This document shows positions 60,381-64,000 of a stretch of 64,000 nucleotides of DNA, one piece after another. This stretch comes from Bradyrhizobium sp. WSM3983 (GTDB lineage Bacteria > Pseudomonadota > Alphaproteobacteria > Rhizobiales > Xanthobacteraceae): positions 1-64,000 of the forward strand of contig NZ_AXAY01000035.1 in assembly GCF_000473045.1 (NCBI RefSeq), given 5' to 3'. Each line of letters begins with the position of its first letter. The stretch's first letter is position 1. Position numbers and translations under genes: made by a program. The notes beneath the pieces were generated by a model. It did not search any database. It worked only from the letters and a program-made list of their open reading frames with translations, and was not told the DNA's origin.

Positions 60381-62285
60381 CTAATTCTCCGTCCGGTTAG
60401 TCGGCACGATGATCCCTCGTGCGGCCAGGCAGTTTAGCACCGTATCGGCCAACCGTTCCGGCTGCTGGTTCAGTGTTGTCAAATGGATCTCTGGCACGCT
60501 CGGCGCCTCGTACGGCGCATCGACGCCGGTGAAAGTCTTGACCATGCCTGATTTCGCCTTGGCGTAGAGCCCCTTCGGATCGCGCCGCACGCATTCGCCG
60601 ATCGGCGTGTCCACAAAGACCTCGATGAATTCGCCGTCGCCCACGGCATCGCGGACCATGTCTCGCTCAGCCTTGTAGGGCGAGATGAACGAGCAGATGA
60701 CGAGCAAGCCGCTATCGACCATCAGTTTGGCAACCTCGCCTGCACCGCGGATGTTTTCAGCCCGATCGGATTCGGTCAAGCCGAGATCCCGATTGGGACC
60801 GTGCCTGAGATTGTCGCCGTCCAAGAGCATGGTGTGATACGACATCGCAAATAGCTTCTGGTCGACGAGATTGGCGATGGTCGATTTGCCAGCGCCGGAA
60901 AGCCCGGTAAACCAGATGATGCAGGGTCTTTGGTGCTTGAGAGCGGTGCGCTCCTTCTTGCCGAGTGAGAGCGGCTGCCGGGCTATGTTGGCGGCACGCC
61001 GCAACGGGAAGGCAATCATGCCAGCGCCGACGGTCCGGTTGGTGTCTCGGTCGATCACGATGAAGGAGCCGGTACGCCGGTTCGCTTCATAGGCATCGAA
61101 GGTTGCTGGCAATGCGGTTGCAATCTTGCAGAAGCCGATTTCATTGAGGCGCAAAGTGCGGGCTGCCACGTGCGCGCCTGTGTTGACGTCGATCCTGTAT
61201 TTCATCGCGGTGATGCTGCCGGACGCGCTGGATTGCGTGCCGATCCGGAAGCCATAGGATCGGCCCGGGACCATGTCCTCCTGGTCCATCCAGATCACGT
61301 GGGCGGCAAACTGATCAGCGACCTCCGGTCGTTCCGTCGGCTTAGCGATGATATCGCCGCGGCCGATGTCGATCTCGTCAGCCAGTGTAATTGTCACCGC
61401 ATCGCCGGCTTCGGCGCGCACAAGCTCGCCATCGTACGTCACGATCTGCTTGACGCGCGAATTGCGTCCCGATGCCGGAACGACGATTTCGTCGCCAACC
61501 GCAATGCTGCCGGAGACCACCGTTCCAGCGTAGCCGCGGAAATCCATATTCGGCCGGTTCACCCATTGGACCGGGAAACGGAACGGCAAGCCAGCCGTCT
61601 CGGACTGGATGTCGATGCTTTCGAGATAGTCCAACAGGCAAGGGCCGTGAAACCAGTCGGTATTGCGGGAGCGGTTGATGATGTTGTCGTCGTGTCGTGC
61701 GGAGATCGGGATAGCCGCGACCGACGTGAAGCCGAGATTCGAAGCGAACTTGACATAGTCGGCCACGATGCGATCAAACACTTCCTTGCGGTAATCGATC
61801 AGATCCATCTTGTTCAGGGCCACGACCACGTGCCGGATGCCCAGGAGCGAGCAAATATAGGAGTGCCGCCTGGTCTGGACCAGGACCCCTTTGCGCGCAT
61901 CGATCACAATGACTGCGAGCTGGGCGTTGGAGGCGCCGGTCGCCATGTTACGCGTATATTGTTCGTGACCGGGCGTATCGGCCACCATGAACGATCGGCG
62001 CGGCGTGGTGAAGAAGCGATAGGCGACATCGATGGTGATGCCCTGTTCGCGTTCGGCCTCAAGTCCATCGACCAGCAGGGCAAAGTCGATAGCATCTCCG
62101 GTTGTGCCGTGCTTGACGCTGTCGCGCGCAAGCGTCTGCAGCTGATCCTCATAGATAGCCTTGCTGTCGTGCAGAAACCGGCCGATTAGCGTCGATTTTC
62201 CATCGCCCACCGAGCCGCAAGTGATGAAGCGCAGCTGATCCTTGCTGTCGGTAAAGGTGAGCTCTCGCAGCGCATCAGTATCCAT
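60381..62285 (-). CDS. nodQ: NodQ: sulfate adenylyltransferase GTPase subunit fused to APS kinase
   Basis: The product is 634 residues. The N-terminal CysN-like GTPase (about 1-430) has FITCGSVGDGKSTLIGRFL, MVADTPGHEQYTRNMATGA and VVALNKMDLIDYR. The C-terminal APS kinase (about 445-634) has IIWFTGLSGAGKSTIANLV, LLDGDNLRHGPNRDLG and RRDPKGLYAKA. Together with NodP it makes APS and then PAPS, the sulfate donor for Nod-factor sulfation. The stop of nodP and the start of nodQ are adjacent (62286/62285). The CysN-CysC fusion is shared by nodQ and cysNC; the symbiotic context favours nodQ. Confidence 0.9.
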   Translation of the reverse strand: MDTDALRELTFTDSKDQLRFITCGSVGDGKSTLIGRFLHDSKAIYEDQLQTLARDSVKHGTTGDAIDFALLVDGLEAEREQGITIDVAYRFFTTPRRSFMVADTPGHEQYTRNMATGASNAQLAVIVIDARKGVLVQTRRHSYICSLLGIRHVVVALNKMDLIDYRKEVFDRIVADYVKFASNLGFTSVAAIPISARHDDNIINRSRNTDWFHGPCLLDYLESIDIQSETAGLPFRFPVQWVNRPNMDFRGYAGTVVSGSIAVGDEIVVPASGRNSRVKQIVTYDGELVRAEAGDAVTITLADEIDIGRGDIIAKPTERPEVADQFAAHVIWMDQEDMVPGRSYGFRIGTQSSASGSITAMKYRIDVNTGAHVAARTLRLNEIGFCKIATALPATFDAYEANRRTGSFIVIDRDTNRTVGAGMIAFPLRRAANIARQPLSLGKKERTALKHQRPCIIWFTGLSGAGKSTIANLVDQKLFAMSYHTMLLDGDNLRHGPNRDLGLTESDRAENIRGAGEVAKLMVDSGLLVICSFISPYKAERDMVRDAVGDGEFIEVFVDTPIGECVRRDPKGLYAKAKSGMVKTFTGVDAPYEAPSVPEIHLTTLNQQPERLADTVLNCLAARGIIVPTNRTEN

Positions 62286-63221
62286 TCAGAAGTAGCCTTC
62301 CCGCTTCTTTTTCTCCATCGAGGCAACTTCATCGGTATCGATCAGCCGTCCCTGACGCTCGGAGACTGTCGCAACCTGCATTTCCGCGACGATGTCTTTG
62401 ATGGTGATGGCGTCGGACTCGATGGCGCCGCTCAGCGGATAGCAACCAAGCGTGCGGAAACGCATCATCTTGAGCTCGGGCGTCTCGTTCGACACCAAGG
62501 GCAGGCGCTCGTCATCCACCATGATCAGCGCGCCATTGCGATGGACCACCCACCGCTTTTTCGCGAAATAAAGCGGAACGACCGGAATGTCCTCCAGCAT
62601 GATGTATTCCCAGACGTCGAGTTCCGTCCAATTCGAAATGGCAAATACCCGCATCGTCTCGCCTTTCCGGCTGCGGGTGTTGAAGAGATTCCACAGCTCC
62701 GGCCTCTGGTTGCACGGGTCCCAGACATGTCCGCGCGAACGGAAGGAGAAGATGCGCTCCTTCGCCCGGCTTTTTTCCTCATCGCGCCGGGCGCCCCCGA
62801 ACGCTGCGTCAAAGCCGTAGAGGTCGAGCGCCTGCTTGAGCGCGTCTGTCTTCATCACCTGGGTGTGCAGCGTTGATCCGGAATCGATCGGGTTGATGCC
62901 GCGCTCGATCCCGTCGCGGTTCACATGAACGATCAGGTTGATGCCAAGACGTTGGGCCGTCTCATCGCGAAAGCTGATCATCTCGCGAAACTTCCAGGTT
63001 GTGTCGACATGCAACAGCGAAAACGGGACCTTCGCCGGATAGAAGGCCTTCTGCGCCAGGTGCAGCATGACGCTCGAGTCCTTGCCGATCGAATAGAGCA
63101 TGACTGGCTTTCGAAAGTCGGCAACCACTTCGCGCATGATCTCGATGGACTCGGCTTCCAGCCGCCGCAGACGCCGCGGCAGCGTGCGAGTCTGTGGTTT
63201 AGTGATATTTTGTGCGTGCAT
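62286..63221 (-). CDS. nodP: NodP: sulfate adenylyltransferase small subunit
   Basis: The product is 311 residues from ATG 63221 (MHAQNITKPQTRTLPRRL). Starts at 63230, 63287 or a TTG at 63323 are also open. The N-type PP-loop is PVMLYSIGKDSSVMLHLA. LLHVDTTWKFREMISFRD, AFGGARRDEEKSRAKER, NTRSRKGE and the C-terminal MEKKKREGYF are typical of CysD/NodP. It forms the sulfurylase with NodQ and lies directly upstream of it. No nod box faces this gene in the bases up to 63550. Confidence 0.92.
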   Translation of the reverse strand: MHAQNITKPQTRTLPRRLRRLEAESIEIMREVVADFRKPVMLYSIGKDSSVMLHLAQKAFYPAKVPFSLLHVDTTWKFREMISFRDETAQRLGINLIVHVNRDGIERGINPIDSGSTLHTQVMKTDALKQALDLYGFDAAFGGARRDEEKSRAKERIFSFRSRGHVWDPCNQRPELWNLFNTRSRKGETMRVFAISNWTELDVWEYIMLEDIPVVPLYFAKKRWVVHRNGALIMVDDERLPLVSNETPELKMMRFRTLGCYPLSGAIESDAITIKDIVAEMQVATVSERQGRLIDTDEVASMEKKKREGYF

Positions 63222-63550
63222 TCTGAACATCTGATGTTCGCCGCGCGGCAAGTCGCCGTTTCGATGATCTAGCTTGCCGTAGCTCATGGGGCCGCTCTCA
63301 ACGTTCGTCACGGTGAACAGCAATTACGCCGAATATCCGCGTGAGCTTCTCGAAACTGATCCAGATCAAGTGCCTTGCTTACGTGCAGCTTTCGTTTCCA
63401 TATCCCGCCGGCGCAAGGGTTGAGAACGGAGAAAGGTGGGAACAGATTGCATCTGCAATGACTACCTCACTCGCGTGCTCGAAGCCGTTTGTTATGAGAT
63501 GAGGAGATCAAGATCAACTCCATTTCAAGACCGAAGCCCTGGAGCGACTC

Positions 63551-63602
63551 TCTCCATTTATCGTCTGGATGTGCGCCATCGACAGAATCGATTTTACCAA
63601 TC
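63551..63602 (+). promoter_or_regulatory. nod box pointing right, out of the window
   Basis: The 3' half, AATCGATTTTACCAATC (63586-63602), is a perfect match to the conserved end of nod boxes. The 5' half, with TCCAT (63553-63557), GGATG (63567-63571) and CCATCGACA (63576-63584), follows the consensus order. NodD-flavonoid complexes activate genes to the right of such boxes. It therefore faces the + strand, away from nodP. No recognisable gene begins in the remaining 398 bases. Confidence 0.88.
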
Positions 63603-64000
63603 GTGCGGAATGGCGGATAAAAAAAAGCTCAGTTGGAGAAATAGATCATCAGGCCGGTTTTGCCTCGTTTCATGTGAGGGCCGTCTCAGATGCCGGTTGT
63701 CGGTTCTTGAGGGGCTTGTCATCACGCATCTTTGCGGCGGGCGTCATTCGGCAATGGCCTTCATTTTGACGTGTTGAAGGCCTCATGAACAAACACGACG
63801 TCGATGTCGACTTGTCTACGCGCGAGTGCGCGGAAGAATTGTTGACTCGCGCCATCAATAGAAAAATCGCAAGCGACAGCACTTTGTGTTCGTAATGGAT
63901 ATCAGCCTGCTCGTCGCCAAGGTTAACGGCGAATGCCCTCGCCGTAAATGAACCGCCGGCAGCCCTCCATCTGCCGACGGAAGCTGGTGCGATGTCTTGA
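63603..64000. other. Stretch after the nod box with no named gene
   Basis: The only short frame of note is 63785-63895 (36 residues, MNKHDVDVDLSTRECAEELL), which I do not recognise. The nod-box-controlled gene is probably beyond the window, or this is a decayed nodulation operon start. Confidence 0.4.

Noticed and set aside
11501..61533. Search for CRISPR arrays across the window
   Set aside because: No series of regularly spaced 25-40 base repeats with unique spacers was seen. The only tandem repeats are the three iteron-like copies at 8233-8295.
1..64000. Search for tRNA and rRNA genes
   Set aside because: I found no convincing tRNA cloverleaf or TTCGAATC-type T-arm in context and no rRNA-like sequence. 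A tRNAscan run would be decisive.

Overview
The window looks like part of a rhizobial symbiosis island, most likely from a Bradyrhizobium-type alphaproteobacterium. The evidence is GC-rich coding sequence, nodPQ, a nod box, a NopP-like type III effector behind a tts-box-like site, many decayed genes, and a conjugation module of the Tn4371 / rhizobial ICE kind. The genus is an inference from protein resemblance; no rRNA or tRNA gene was recognised.

Layout. 1-6.9 kb is accessory DNA with many broken genes: the end of a DUF736 gene, decayed hipBA-like and parB-like genes, an IS1-type transposase pseudogene, two footprints resembling IS21-family ends, and small unknown genes. 7.0-25.0 kb is a near-complete conjugation module, all on the + strand: alpA-like regulator, repA-like initiator followed by three iteron-like repeats, DUF2840, traF, lytic transglycosylase, DUF3363 relaxase, traG coupling protein, an RHH protein, trbBCDEJ-K-L-F-G-I and DUF2274. 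A LysR regulator and a LuxI-type autoinducer synthase follow on the - strand, and a LuxR-type regulator lies 2.2 kb further on. This suggests quorum control of transfer.

27-31 kb carries the NopP-like effector, the LuxR gene and alanine dehydrogenase. 31.4-38.0 kb is a probable defence locus: a trypsin-like protease, a 1327-residue protein that joins a Cap4/DUF4297-like nuclease to a STAND NTPase and a helical-repeat C-terminus, and an Mrr-like nuclease. This is the best candidate for a novel system here.

38.0-50.3 kb is a vitamin and cofactor region: pabA and pabB (- strand), a Dabb-domain protein, small Cys-rich proteins, a SnoaL-like protein, bioR, bioB-panD-bioF-bioD-bioA, then panB-panC. 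BioR-type boxes lie between bioR and bioB. The cluster should supply biotin, pantothenate and p-aminobenzoate.

51-60 kb holds a chemoreceptor, small conserved proteins, a frameshifted polysaccharide deacetylase, a MocR/PaiB divergent pair, a broken LysE exporter and long stretches without a recognisable gene. 60.4-63.2 kb is nodQ and nodP (- strand), which make activated sulfate for Nod-factor decoration. Beyond them a good nod box points out of the window on the + strand.
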